In this document: positions 21,910-33,858 of the stretch, in pieces
How positions within the stretch are numbered: the stretch's first letter is position 1
How the letters are laid out: the number at the start of each line of letters is the position of its first letter
Source: Tetracladium setigerum
Lineage: Eukaryota > Ascomycota > Leotiomycetes > Helotiales
Direction: 5' to 3'
Assembly: GCA_031472005.1 (NCBI GenBank)
Contig: PZJY01000001.1
Span: 1,488,001-1,552,000, forward strand
DNA: 64,000 bases
Translations under genes and position numbers: made by a program
The notes under the pieces: model-generated
Told to the model about the DNA's origin: nothing
Database searches by the model: none
What the model saw: the letters and a program-made list of their open reading frames with translations, nothing else

Positions 21910-22238
21910 ATCATTTAAAATGAAGGAAATAGAGCAATTACATAAAAGAAAAGAATACGATGCCACTGACCAACTTTGATTCCTATAGATTTGTCCGGCT
22001 GCGACTATTACTTCGCACTTAATCGGTGCTAGTTAGCGAAAATAAAGTGTTCCACCAACCAATCCTATAATCGCCAGACATGCCCTTTCGCAAATATATC
22101 TTGACTTGAAGCAGCTAAAAGAGTGGCTTTACCTCCTCACCCCTTTTGGTATAGCGTATGAGCTAAAAATAATAGAGATAGATTGCCCAAATTTTTTCAC
22201 CGACCAGAACTTGAACTCATGTAAACGTTTCAACGGTC
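21910..22238. other. Short intergenic region before the 5S rRNA gene
   Basis: 329 bases, AT-rich, holding the 3' end of the zinc-finger gene transcript. No other feature seen. Confidence 0.5.
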
Positions 22239-22357
22239 ACATACGACCATAGACTGAAGAAACTAGGGCATCCCGTCCGCTCTGCCGTACTCAAGCTTCA
22301 GATCGGTGGATTAGTAGTTGGGTGGGTGACCACCAGCGAATCCCCACTGTTGTATGT
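22239..22357 (+). rRNA. 5S ribosomal RNA (dispersed copy)
   Basis: 119 nt beginning ACATACGACCATAG and ending GTTGTATGT, which pair as helix I. Conserved blocks GGGCATCCCGTCCGCTC, GCCGTACTCAAGC and TTAGTAGTTGGGTGGGTGAC are present, including the Pol III internal control region. A T5 run at 22362-22366 and a T8 run at 22371-22378 provide terminators. In helix II, CTGAAG (22254-22259) pairs perfectly with CTTCAG (22296-22301). Single dispersed 5S genes, not linked to the main rDNA, are normal in filamentous ascomycetes. Confidence 0.95.
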
Positions 22358-22497
22358 ATTCTTTTTCGATTTTTTTTCGCACTTTTTGTAGTTGGGGTGA
22401 TCAGTATTCTGAGTGTTGGAGGGGGTTGCGACCACGCCAAGAAAAGTTGAGGAACATCAGAGTATTCGAACTTCATTATTACATTCCATCCCACTCC

Positions 22498-24495
22498 TCA
22501 ATGAATCTCCAAACTTTGTGCGGGGTACTTCCCACTTTTGATTCCCTCTATCGCTTCCCCGTTCATAATTCCATCGATATAAGCTTCCCCAATCAGAACG
22601 TAATGATCCTCAATCCTCCTCAAGATGACAGGAAAGTTGCACCCTAGCAGAATACAAATCAAATCTCCAACCTCAACATTCCATACTCCAAGTCCAACAA
22701 GTCCACCCTCCGAGATCACAAGTCGTCTACGATTCATCGTCGTACTCGCCGAGATAATGGTTCCCAATCTCTCCTTATCTTCCACCTCCATATAATCATC
22801 GTCATTCTCGTCTCCCAGAAGCGACGACACAGACGTCGACATGGTTGTCGAACGTGAGATTGTATCCGATGATACGCGCGATGGCGAAACGTTAATTTTG
22901 AAATCATCCTCTGCGAGGGTATCCTCCAGCAGAGTGAAAATTGAGTCAAGTTTGGCGGCGTATTCATCTTCCGTGTCGAATTGCCAGTTTCCGCAAGATA
23001 TCGCGCGGGCAAATACTGCTTGATCTGAGATGGATTCGGAGCGTGATTCTACGAAAACATTCCACCAGTTGCGGAATGCGCGGAGGGGTGGTATGGGATC
23101 GCTGGGTGATCCTCTCTTGATATATGCTTTACCGCCGCCTTTTACCGTGTCGAGGATTATGCCGGTTGCTTTGAGAACATAGCCATCAGACAAGAATTGT
23201 GCACTTGCTGAAGTGTCACCGGCTGCCTGAAAGGGGGGTTCGCGGTGATGAAGCCCAACAAGTGTAATCCCTGCACTTGATGGAGCACGTATCCAATTCG
23301 GTGCCCAGGATGGAAGATTGTGTTCGGATTTATCATACTGCTTCAGGCATGTTACCTCCAAGCGTTGGGTGGTAGAGATAATATGGCGAGCAGTGTGGGA
23401 GTAAATTTCCCTCAGCGACTGTGAGTAGTCAATTCTACCGAAAGAATATCGCGAGGCTGAAATTCCAACCAAGGCGAACACTTTGTCCTTTGGATCGGTC
23501 GACTGTTTGCCTTTGTGAGAGGAGAGAAGTTCTAGCAATGGCGGAGCAAGGTTTCCTGGCGAATATCGCGAGATTTGAAGACTTTTTGGCCCCCCTGCTA
23601 CAAGCGTCCTGACGTAGGACTGGTGCTTGTAGAATAATTTGTGAAGAAATGCTTGATTTTCCTTGAGGATGTCGCAGACTTTGTCCAATATATTCCATGA
23701 CATCTCGTCATCTCCACAGTATATCGTAATTCTCTTGCCACAGGTGACTTCCTGAACAACCCAGATGCGCCAAAAGTACTTTCTCCTCATGAATCTGACT
23801 AGCGAAACAAGATCCTCTTCTTGGTATTCCAGCAACTCCTCAACTTCTTCGGACGAAGTGCACGAATGAATATCACGTGCGAGCTCCATCGCTTCTGCAC
23901 TCCTGTTGTGTTCCACTCCTAGATAGACGGCAACACTTTCGGCGTTCTGATAGATGGCCCTCATATTTTGGGTTTGAATATTTCTCTCCGGGATATCTTC
24001 TTGATCGATGCAAATGGCATCGATCCACATGACTACGCACCCTGTTTTCTGCCGTAGTCTCTGGAGCGCATTATACAAACTCGGCGTGACAGCCAAATCG
24101 GAGGCTGCATCAGTTCCTATTTTAATGCTTTTTTGAGCAGAATTTCCGCCCTAGACAATAGTCGCTGACATTAGCTATTCTGTTTTGGGAGTAGAAAATC
24201 GTGGGGATGTGGAGGTGAAATGAATAACCTAGCTAGGGAGTATACTTGAACTAGAGAAAACAGAAGATATTGAGGAATCGAGACTTACCCAAGCGTAAGA
24301 GAGTGCGGTATACGGAGGCGCATTTGCCAGATTTGCTTGGAAAATCTCGCAGCAAATATTTGATTTCGTATCTGTAGAAGGAAGAAGACGAAGAAGGCGG
24401 ATCGAATCAGGAGAAGGATCTAGCGGCTCATACACATATTTCTTGCCCTGGATTCTGGCTGAAAAACGACGGCTGGGAGTACTCAGGTCCTCCAT
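22498..24495 (-). CDS. HET-domain (heterokaryon incompatibility) protein
   Basis: Two exons, 24495-24289 and 24150-22498, with a 138-nt intron (GTAAGT...GTCTAG), encode 619 residues. The HET domain spans about residues 55-190. PYTALSYAWG is formed across the intron, and VMWIDAICIDQEDIPERNIQTQNM and the IYQNAESVAVYLG segment follow. The rest has the Arg-Tyr-Trp-rich pattern usual for these proteins (RRKYFWRIWVVQEV, DPKDKVFALVGI). HET proteins trigger a cell-death response when incompatible hyphae fuse, though most family members have no tested role. Start 24495 was chosen because the upstream in-frame extension to 24639 has no conserved features. Transcription converges on the 5S gene. Confidence 0.93.
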
Positions 24496-25165
24496 GTTAG
24501 CCGATGGGGTGTTGAAAGCCCCTTGATTGGCGGTGAAAAGTGCAGGTCGAGAAGGCTGACAGGAAATGAGTACTGAGAGCTGTTGGGCGCAAGACTTTCT
24601 TCCCAATACGGTCCATTTCAGCGCATTATGCACTATCATTGAGCAAATCCATGAGGGTTGTGCTTCGATCTCGATTTAAGGCAATCCCAGATGTCGTTGA
24701 ACCGAAAATACCATGATACGAGTAAGCACTGGCACGTGACTTGTATAAATTGTGCGGGGAAGAGGGACCCGCCAATACCCATGTTTGTTGGCATGGGTGG
24801 GTATATAGAAAGTATTATTAGGCTCTCAAAGGATCCTGCATTTACTTTGAAACATTACAATACAGAGGGCAAGGCAAAGGCAAAGGCAAAAAATGAGGCC
24901 TTCCTTGGCAATACAATTTACAACTTGAACTTGGGCCACATGTTGCGAGTGAAACGAGAGGCAATAACATATATGTACTTATGCATATAAGTAATGGTAG
25001 GTCACATATTTAACAAGCTAAAACACCCCGGGAATCAAGGGTACGCAAACATAAGTACGTTCCCGTCTCAAAAGCCAAACGCCAAAATCCCTTCAGTCAT
25101 TATCCTCCCAACCATTATCCCATATGTCAATCAGTATTTTGTACAGTACAACTCTATCCTCGCAT
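24496..25165. other. Intergenic between the HET and NPP genes
   Basis: 0.67 kb. Promoter of the HET gene on the left and 3' flank of the phosphodiesterase gene on the right. A GCAAAG hexamer repeats four times near 24870-24890 (GGCAAAGGCAAAGGCAAAG). No gene seen. Confidence 0.5.
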
Positions 25166-27612
25166 TTACTTGCTCCCATCTTCCTTCTTCTGGCCCGCAT
25201 CCTTCCCTTCACCCTTGACTTTTCCCTCGATCCATCCCTTCATCTTGTTGATTTTGTCCTGTAGCCACTTCATAAACCCCTGATCACCTCCATTTTTACC
25301 TGTATTCTCATCTTCCACCGTTGGCCTCTCCACATCTTTATCGGGTTCATCGACTTCCACCTTCCCCGAAGCCGGTTTTGATGGTACCACAGAGGCCGAA
25401 ATTGGAGTTGGCTCATCTACACCAACTATAACCGGTGGCTTGTGGTTTGGATCAGCAGCAGCGGAAGCTTCAATTGGTGAGACTGAGATTATGTTATTTG
25501 CCTCCTCCTCTGGCGTGGCTTTCGTTGCTGATGGAGACGTTGCTGATGTTACCGATGATGATGAAGAAACCAGAGGTAAAGATATGGACGATACATTGTC
25601 CTCTGGATCTTGCGGTTCTGGGATTGGGTTTTCAGATGAGTGTAGTCCAACAGGTTTCAGTGGTAAGCGAAGGGTGCCGTTGTTTGGTTTAGGATTGAGA
25701 TTTAGTGAATCACAAAGTATGTTGTAAATTTCGATGTTTTCTGTTTGTCGGTTAGCAAAAAATACAGGATGAAGGGCGTGAGGGGGATTCTAACGGAAGG
25801 GGTCAACACGACTGCCGGGCGCATGAGGAAATGCCGGTCCTCTTGCAATGAAAATGGCTCTCATAAGTGGATGCTCATGATCATAACCATGCAGGCCCAT
25901 CGGCTTGTACACCAAGCCGTTTTCGATTCCTTTCTTGACATCGAATTCCTTCTTCGTTACAATTGCCCACCCTGCTTTGGGTACAATCCACAGAGGAGCA
26001 ATCCGTTCATTTTTCGAGAAGTGGTAGCGCTCAGGCATATTTGTATCTCGAAGGTAAACCTCGAAATTGGGGTTCTTGCTCTGGGCCATGAGAAGGGTAT
26101 TGTAGAGAGATTTGAGGTATTTCGGATTCTTTGGTCGAAGTCCGTAGAGCGGCCAGCCATCTGTGTGCGCAATAAGAGAGGTATCGATGAGATCTTCCAA
26201 CTGGATCAATCGCTTTGTATCGGTAGTCGCCATGCCGTGGTCCGAAACTACCACTACGTTCACAATGTTCGTCAAGTTCCTCGCCTCCAATCCTTTGAAA
26301 AGTTGATCCATCATCACATCCACATCGTTGATGGTAACTTTGATCTGCGTACTATTTGGCCCAAATCGATGGCCATCCGCGTCGACGTTCGGCACATACG
26401 CGGCAATGAATTGCGGTCTCATATCCACAACAGCCGCGGTCATATCTTCGGTTCCAGGCCTGTCTAGCAAACCTAGAATTCTGTTGACTTTATTCGGCAG
26501 CGATTCTTTCCCATTGAACTTGTCCAAGAATGCGGGTTCCACGCCTCCAATATGTGCTTCGCTTCCAGGCCACATGTGAATTGCAGTCCTAATTCCTTGA
26601 CTTTCGGCGGTCACCCAGATAGGTTCACCACCCCACCATTTCGGCTGCATAGCATCTGGGTGCGTGTAGAAGAACTCTTCTTGCTTCTCCTCATCCCAGA
26701 ATGTATTTCCCACAATCCCATGCGATTCCGGGTATAAGCCAGTTGCGATCGTATAGTGATTCGGAAAGGTGACTGATGGAAAACTTGGGTTCATATATAG
26801 TGGTGATACACCCTCCTGAATCAAAGTATTCAACCTTGGCGTAATCCCTCGATTCAAGAAATCAGCCCTGAACCCGTCCAAGCTGATGAGAATGGTAGTT
26901 GGCGCAAAGACGGCTGTTCCATTACTCAATATCGATTGGGCGACTTTCATTCCTTTCGTCTTTCTTGAAAGTTTGTAAGCAACCAGCACCAAGATGGAAA
27001 ATCCAACCGCAATAAGTAGATGTATAAAGCACCAATTTCTCCATCGACGTCTTCTACTGCTCTTCTCGCCCCCCAATCCAATCAAACCTCTCCGATCAAT
27101 TTCATCACTCCCCTCCGACTCCGTACTATCCCCCGTTATACTCCCATCCTTCATGCCTCCTTCCTCCATCTCAAGCATCAGCTGCCCGTCCTCACCATGT
27201 TCCGCACTCTCAAACAGCCTCTCCTTCTTCGTCCTGCGCCTCTCTCTCCTCTTCTTCCTCCTCTCCGTCTTTCCCCTCCCGGTCTCCACCATCTCATGTT
27301 GCTTTTCCGGATCTCCCCAGTATTCTTCCCCTTAAATATTCGTTTCACCACATCCTCCAATCCGCTGCCTCGGCGTTGCCTCCTACTCGCTTCGAGCAGT
27401 TTATCGCGTTCCTCCTCTTCGAGTAGGACCTCTCTATCGTGTGCGCGGATGTCCGAACTGTTACGGGCACCCATCAATACTTCGTCATCTTCGGAGTCAG
27501 TTTCTTGGTCTGAGCGATCGCGATCGCTGTGGATGGAGGAGGCATCGTCATCGTAGTTTGTTGGGGAAAGGAAGGAGTTGTCTCGGAGGGAGGGGTTCTT
27601 CTGAGGGGCCAT
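25166..27612 (-). CDS. Ectonucleotide pyrophosphatase/phosphodiesterase (NPP), type II membrane protein
   Basis: Exons 27612-27349, 27301-25795 and 25740-25166 give about 781 residues. A charged cytosolic N-terminus with an acidic EEEER stretch is followed by one membrane span (about 178-199) and the alkaline-phosphatase-like catalytic domain. Metal and nucleophile motifs are visible: ISLDGFR, the nucleophile Thr in PSVTFPNHYTI, NVDADGHRFGP, VSDHGM and HGYDHEHP. It should hydrolyse nucleotide pyrophosphate or phosphodiester bonds on the lumenal or outer side. The last intron (25741-25794) is well supported because it joins DPFQNIEIYNILCD. The first junction is uncertain: either a weak 47-nt intron (27302-27348) or one missing base at C4 27328-27331 restores the frame. 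The tail is Ser/Pro/Lys-rich. Confidence 0.9.
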
Positions 27613-28841
27613 TTTGGAGAGAGGAAGGTTATAGATGATTTAGATCATTGGATCTGTCCTTACTGTATACTCCCGCTTTCGTGCAAGGGAGAGTCGACTA
27701 GAGCAGTTGGTGATGTTGTACTTGATCTTTTTTGGAACTTCAGAACTGATACTGTTCTCAGGCGACTTCGTGATTCGGGTATTTGATGCTGATTGGCTGC
27801 GATGGATCCACTTCTATTTTGATATCTTGAGCTGAAATTTGCAGCCATATTCTCCCAACAATTTGGAAATCGCTAACAGCAAACTTCTTACTGATGTTAT
27901 CATGGGTACCTTGAGCGTCGAGCTTGACCATATCAGTAACTCTCTGATAGCGCACCGAAGAATCAACCCAAGGCTTATCACAAACTCAACCACCACACCA
28001 CCCCGTGCACCAGCCAGCACGAATACCAAAAAACAAGCTCCATCAAGCGAGACTAATTGGTGCTTGGTATTCTTCTACAGTATCCAAGTACTGGTCGAGA
28101 ACAAGCGGACGGAATATTTCAACCACATCTATTCCACGAACTTTGACACTTCTCGAGTGAGGGATTTATATACAAGAATTTCAAGAAACCAATCTCAGAC
28201 AAGGGAGAACGACAAGAAAGAAATCCCGCAACTTCCCCTCCTCCTAAGCTTATTATAGCCATGATGAATATCACAAGCGTGATGTTTGGTAACGGGAGAA
28301 CTCCGTATGTCTCCATCGTTTCCAGAAACAATGTTACCATACCATAGATACCTACCTATCTAGTAAAGATGTCCAAGGAAAGGCAAGGTCCCGAGATGGA
28401 TAGTGTACTTATTACTGTCAGAAGAGGAGAGGAATGAGAGTTCAAAATCCCTCATCTTCCTGACTAGCATTATTCAACCTCAAATACCCTCTTCATTGCT
28501 AATAGGAGCATGAAAAAAGAGGCCTGCTCTACTCATCTCTTCTCAACTCACATCATATCACACACAGAAATGGAACCCATCATCTCTTTCACACTCGGTA
28601 TTGGTCTCGTCTTCACAATGATCATTTCACAATTCCAACTGCAAAGAACAGAAGCGAGGGTATATATACATTCATATTCATATTCGTCAGATAGGGTCGA
28701 CAACAAAAGATAGAAAGAAAGCACAGCTGAATCCTCGCGCGTTTTCCATTACAGTTCATCCTACAACACGACACATTACCGCATAATTGAAGAGGAGGCG
28801 AAACCAAAACGACGTAATCAAATGATCGATTGATCAATCGA
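27613..28841. other. Intergenic upstream of the NPP gene
   Basis: 1.2 kb. A few frames of 60-140 codons occur on both strands but none shows a domain, signal or splice logic. The right end contains most of a perfect palindrome described separately. Confidence 0.45.
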
Positions 28842-28850
28842 TCATTTGAT
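28817..28850. repeat. Perfect 34-bp palindrome overlapping the permease stop codon
   Basis: Each arm is 17 bases (ATCAAATGATCGATTGA and its exact complement) with no spacer, centred between 28833 and 28834. The minus-strand TGA stop of the permease gene is at 28842-28844, inside the right arm. In RNA it would fold into a long hairpin at the start of the 3' untranslated region. Confidence 0.95.
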
Positions 28851-30824
28851 CTCAGAGGAAGGCAATTCCTCGGGTCTCGACGATTTCTTATCAAGCTTGG
28901 GCGATTCACTTCCAGAACTGGTGTGGTCGATGCCTTCTACTACGAGTTCCTCGCGGCCGAGCATGTGGTGCTGTGAGATTATTATCATTAGCCGTGTGGG
29001 AAAGAAAGAGAAGGGACAAATTCTGTACGTACCTCGACATTGATCTTGGGGCCCTTAAACCATTTCTTCGCTGATATAAACCACCAGGCTGTGACGAAGA
29101 ACATTCTGTAACACCAAGATTTAGTAATGAGGCCAGTCAAGAAGGACAGCATAGACTTACGGTCCAAAATACACAACCACAGTCCAGTTCATGCCCTCGG
29201 CGTCGAGATTCTCACCCCGCACAGAGGGAAAGCAAAGGATGGGCATCATAACCAGGATGAAGACACATCCAGCAGCACCAATAGGCTTGCTGAATTTGCC
29301 CAAGTGCCATGGACCCCTACGGAATCTGTCACCAACGAAGAAGGTCTTGATGAAGATTGGTACAGTGAAGGCGACCATTGCAGAAATGGCACCAACGCTG
29401 AAGATAGCTCCGATGGCAATCTCTCCTCCAAAGATCAGAAGGAGGAGAAGAACACCAACTATCACGTTGAACCATACTGCGTTGACCGGCGTATATGTGT
29501 ACTTGTTGACTGCCTTAATCCAATTTGAGAATGGGAAGCAGTCATCACGAGCCTGGAAAATGAAAGGTTAGCTTTTGCCTGCCGAGAGAATTTTGGAGTT
29601 CTTGCTCCCGAAACATGATTCGGTATCGAATAAGCTAGGAAAGGAGAGAATTACATATGCGAATGTCACTCTACTTGCTGCAACCATGCAGCCTTGGCCC
29701 ATAGAGAAGCCACAGACAATAGTGAGAGCAAGGATAGCCAGAGCGGTGTTTTGGGGCATGACTTGAATCAAGTAGGCAGCCCACGGTTGACCAAGATCAG
29801 ATTCAATGACCTCGGTGATGTCGATAACGGTATATGCTACCACGAGCTGAAGCGCCCAACCGAAAAGGCCTCCAAGACCACTTGTCAATACAATGGCGCG
29901 TGGGGCAGCAATGTTGGCATTGGCGCATTCTTCGGAAAGATGGAATGCAGCATCATAGCCTGACATCGTCCAGATGATGGCGATGAAGGACATCAGTACC
30001 GCAACTCCGTCAGGCCAATCCGTTCCATTCTGGATCGACCAAACCTGCGATGATGGGAAGAACTTGGGAGAGTCGTCTCGTCCAGTAACAGCAGCTGGGA
30101 TCATGACGATGACAATCAGCAAGCAAATGATGTTCAAAGTTGATCCAACGCTGTTGTATCTCGCCACCCATAGAGTCGGCATGCTGGAGATAAGGCCATG
30201 AATGATCATGATGAACACAGTGAGGAGGAAAACCTGCCAGTCGGTTGGAATGAATTCTGGATTCGTGATCGAGGCGCACGCGAGCAACATGGCAGCGAGA
30301 GCATAATCGACTGCCGGCGCACCAGTGACTTGAACCATCCAATTCGACCAGCCAGTAATCCACGCTGCGAATGGTCCATATCCAGGCGGTGCCAGCACAG
30401 CAGCTGCATAATAAAGTCCTCCACTATTCTCACCAAATCAGTATTTTTCTCGCTATTAACGAAGACATCATCAAATTGGTCGCTCTCTATCGTACCTAGT
30501 CGGCATACTCGAACACAACTCGGCCATGCCCATCGCAATACACTGAATAAACACCCAACTAATCAGCCACCCCCACACCATACCTCCCGTCCCGGCATAG
30601 CCCATTCCATAATACAATGTGCTCGCAAAACTGGGCAGCAAGCCTAGAACGGCGAAGGACACGCAGAAAGTCGTCCATAGCGAGAACTCACGCTTGAATT
30701 CTTGTTTGTAGCCAAGAGCGACGAGAGCCGCCTCATCAGCGGAAAGGCCAGAAAAATCGGGAGAGTCGCCTGCTGGAAGGATGGAGGTGACGGGAGGGTG
30801 GATTTTTTGTTTAAGAGATTCCAT
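28842..30824 (-). CDS. Amino-acid permease, APC superfamily (GABA/choline-permease-like)
   Basis: Five exons: 30824-30496, 30423-29655, 29552-29161, 29105-29033, 28970-28842. Introns are 54-102 nt and phases agree, giving 563 residues. The N-terminus has LGYKQEFKREFSLWTTF followed by GLLPSFASTLYYGMGYAGTGGMVWGW, the conserved first segments of fungal amino-acid, GABA and choline permeases. SSMPTSGGLYY, rebuilt across intron 1, and SEECANANIAAPRAI are family signatures. About 12 membrane spans are expected, in the plasma membrane. The substrate is not fixed by sequence. The C-terminal cytosolic tail is Ser/Glu-rich. The start at 30824 (CCATGG context) was preferred over an upstream ATG at 30896. 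Confidence 0.93.
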
Positions 30825-31961
30825 GGTGTTGGAAGAAAAGAGAGAGCGAGCTCTTATCGCGCTGCAGGAAGCCGAGGTTGTTCTCTCACTACTCAAATCG
30901 TGGTTTGCAGGCTCAAGTTATGCGAGACAACGACAACAACAACAAGCAACAATCAATTATTCAACGTGCGGGAAGGAGGAATGAAGGGCATAGCGCATAC
31001 TTTATATTAACAAAGCAGAGCAGAGCAAGCAAGCCACAAGAGCTCTTAATGAGCAGCTGCTGCTCCTGATGGAGGGTGGGTTGGCAAAGGTTATCGCTCG
31101 CTGGTGGTCAATGGGATTGTTCATCCTGTTTCTTCATCCCTGTCGCCTCGAGATCAATCGCTGCATGCTGTGTGGAGGGGACAGCGGTCGGCAGCTATCG
31201 CTTTAGGCCATTTTGGGCATGTGTAGGCGGCTTTGTGTATCGTGTATCGGCCTTCCCCAGAGTTACATTTGGATGTTTTTTGGGTGTTGGTTATCATTCA
31301 ATCAAATTTCATTATTATCTATTTCTTGCGGGCGCAGGGGAGAGAAAGTGTTAGGTCTCTTATATCTATAGAAACAGACGCGGAATATTCATGCCTTTGT
31401 ATACTGCTCCGTGGTGATTTCGAACGGTGATATCAAACTATCAAATCTTCCCGCATATCACCAACCCCTCATGCACAGTTACGACGTCGCCGTCCAGAAG
31501 TACAGTAGTACTGCACGTCTCTCATGCGATGCTTTAACGGCTCTCGGCTCCTTTCCGCTTCCGCCACTTTTTCTTTTTCTTATCTCGATATGTTATTTGA
31601 GCATAAATCTGCAATTTTGGTTGGACTTGTCGCTTTGGGCTGTTTTTGCGGAGTTGGCAAGCGATAAGCATTTTTGAGCAAGCTCAGGGTTCTTCTTCAA
31701 CTCTTCGTTTCGGGCTTCCTGCGCGTCTCGTTTAATCTACAAGAAACCTGAGGAGGCTTCTTATCAAACCTGTTTCTTCGCTTAGGTACTGTAGCTCCTC
31801 CTCCCTACAGCCGCCTCTTTCGAGCTCGACAATACTTCTATTGTTATCTTTAAATATTCGCAATAATTAAAGGTGGCATTACATGAAGAAGAGGAGGTAT
31901 GAGATACTTGTTACCTCGTTCTTAAACCGAATTCCCCTTAGTTTCATCTACCAAACAAACA
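30825..31961. other. Intergenic: permease promoter region
   Basis: 1.1 kb upstream of the leftward permease gene. Short purine-rich repeats (AGCAGAGCAGAGCAAGCAAGC) occur near 31015-31035. No convincing gene. Confidence 0.45.
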
Positions 31962-32192
31962 ATGGCCCCTCTCCAAAAGCATGCAGGCGACCAATCTCCA
32001 ATTGTGGGGAAGGAAAATCTTACGTACCTTCCCGCCGCTATCATTGATTGGCTTCAGTCCACTTTGGGACGTTGGATAGGGTTTATGCAAAGCGTTATTA
32101 TGAACGAAGTTATGAAACCATTCCATTATTATGCATCTTCTCTGTCGCTTTGGAGTACTCTGACAGTGTCGTTGGTTCCAGGACAACAATAA
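31962..32192 (+). CDS. Short hypothetical protein (76 residues)
   Basis: The start AACAATGGCCCC has good fungal context and follows an AT-rich leader. The product has no clear membrane span or signal and no family I recognise; WLQSTLGRWIGFMQS could be an amphipathic helix. Nothing downstream suggests further exons. It may be a chance frame. Confidence 0.28.
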   Translation: MAPLQKHAGDQSPIVGKENLTYLPAAIIDWLQSTLGRWIGFMQSVIMNEVMKPFHYYASSLSLWSTLTVSLVPGQQ

Positions 32193-32669
32193 GGTATTTA
32201 GTTGTAAGCTCGCTTATTCTGAACATCTTCATCTGATGTATCAAGTATGACCGTAAACATTCGAGCATTTCTGAATCATGTTCTAGTTTCGAGTGCATTT
32301 CATTTCAGTATTTGGTAAGACAGTTAACTATCTTGGAGAACTCTCCCCATGAGGATCGATTTTTAAGAGAAATGCTTCAACCACTTGATTGATTGTCTTT
32401 CAATTGTTGTGAACGATACTGGAGTTTGTCTACTTGCGATACGATCGTCAACGTGATCAGCATGTTTCCTAGCAGAGTATTTATCTGGCTGTGTTGAGCC
32501 AATCAATCGCCTCGCTGGTTGGGATGGAGTGTCCTTCGATATTCCCTGTCGATTATGTACCCTTGATAGCCTGGTATGTCTCCAACGTCACCTCCCTCGG
32601 TCACCCATTACAAGTCTGCTCAATTTCTGTTAGAAACCATTCTAACTTTGAGAGTCGCATTTTCACAGA
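32193..32669. other. Intergenic: promoter of the reductase gene
   Basis: 477 bases, AT-rich, without a convincing gene. It should contain the promoter of the reductase that starts at 32670. Confidence 0.45.
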
Positions 32670-33858
32670 ATGGCATCGACTTCATCAACAATTGTCCTTG
32701 TCACAGGCGGCACGGGTTTCATCGCGGTGTATGGTTTGTAACTCCAGACAGGCAAACTTTCAAAACGTCGCGCTGACTTCCCTCACCCATCTATTCAGTC
32801 ATCCTCCAACTCTTATCCGAAGGATATACAGTCCGTACCACAGTCCGTAGTCTCGAACGCGAGGCTCCGCTACGTGCTGCTCTTTCCACGGGCGGGGCGT
32901 CCTCTGAAGACCTCGATCGGCTATCCTTCTTTGTCGCGGATCTCCAAAAGGACGATGGTTGGAAGGAAGCAGTAGAAAATGTGACCTTTGTTCACCACAT
33001 TGCATCGCCCTTCCCGATAGATTTGCCAAAACACGAGGATGAATTAATCATTCCCGCGCGCGAAGGGTGGGTTTTCCCCCTCTACCTCGAGAAACATTTT
33101 CACTGAATATTTTCTCCATTTCTGTCAACAGCACTCTCCGGGTTGTGAAAGCTGCTCAATCCGCTGGCGTTAAGCGCGTAATTCTCACTTCCTCCCTCGC
33201 AGCTGCACTTGGAGGCCACCCACCACAGACAGCTCCATTTACGGAAAAAGACTGGACTATCCTAGATGGACCAGTTTTAGTGAGCCCATACTACAAGAGT
33301 AAAACTCTTGCTGAGCGCGCAGCCTGGGACTTTATTGAAAAAGAAGGCGGAACCCTGGAACTCACGACAGTACTCCCCGTCGTGGTTTTCGGGCCAATCC
33401 TCAGTCCCGACATTACCCTTGGCACCTCAGTAACCATCATCAAAAAACTCATGGATGGTAGCGTTCCAGGCTGTCCCGCTCTGTATATCCAGTCAGTAGA
33501 TGTACGCGATGTCGCTGCGCTACATCTTCTGGCCATGAAAAGTCCCACCGCGGCTGGGGAGAGATTCATTGCTGCTGCGGATGAAGCGCCTATGTTGATT
33601 GGGGACATTGGAAAGTTGATCAAGCAGAAGAGGGAGAACCATTCAAAGAAGGTTCCCACCATTGCGATTCCATCGTTTGTGGTTAGGCTATTGAGCTTTT
33701 TTGATTCGTCACTGAAGCAGATTCTTCCGGAGTTGGGTCATGCGGTTGTGAGTTCCAACGAGAAGTCCAAGTCTGTTTTAGGGTGGAAGACGAGAACGAT
33801 GGAGGAGAGTATTTTGGACACTGTGGATAGTTTGGTAAAGTTTGGGGTTTTGCCATGA
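32670..33858 (+). CDS. NAD(P)-dependent dihydroflavonol-4-reductase-like (Gre2-type) enzyme
   Basis: Three exons, 32670-32733, 32799-33066 and 33132-33858, with two 65-nt introns, give 352 residues. The dinucleotide motif TGGTGFIA at residues 12-19 sits in the first exon. The second supplies EGYTVRTTVRS and the HHIASPF segment of extended SDRs. The catalytic YYKSK follows at about residue 166, and the preceding TSSLAAALGG holds the catalytic serine. VVFGPIL and the VDVRDVAALHLLA segment are standard. Relatives reduce ketones or aldehydes such as methylglyoxal, in the cytosol. Exon 1 is only 64 nt and would be missed by predictors that require long exons. Confidence 0.92.

Noticed and set aside
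24658..24990. 110-codon plus-strand frame behind the HET gene
   Set aside because: Overlaps the HET promoter, low-complexity KAKAK run, no domain.
27020..27556. 178-codon plus-strand frame over the NPP 5' exons
   Set aside because: Antisense of the charged N-terminus of the phosphodiesterase.
28119..28340. 73-codon leftward hydrophobic frame upstream of the NPP gene
   Set aside because: One hydrophobic stretch but no good start context or conserved features.
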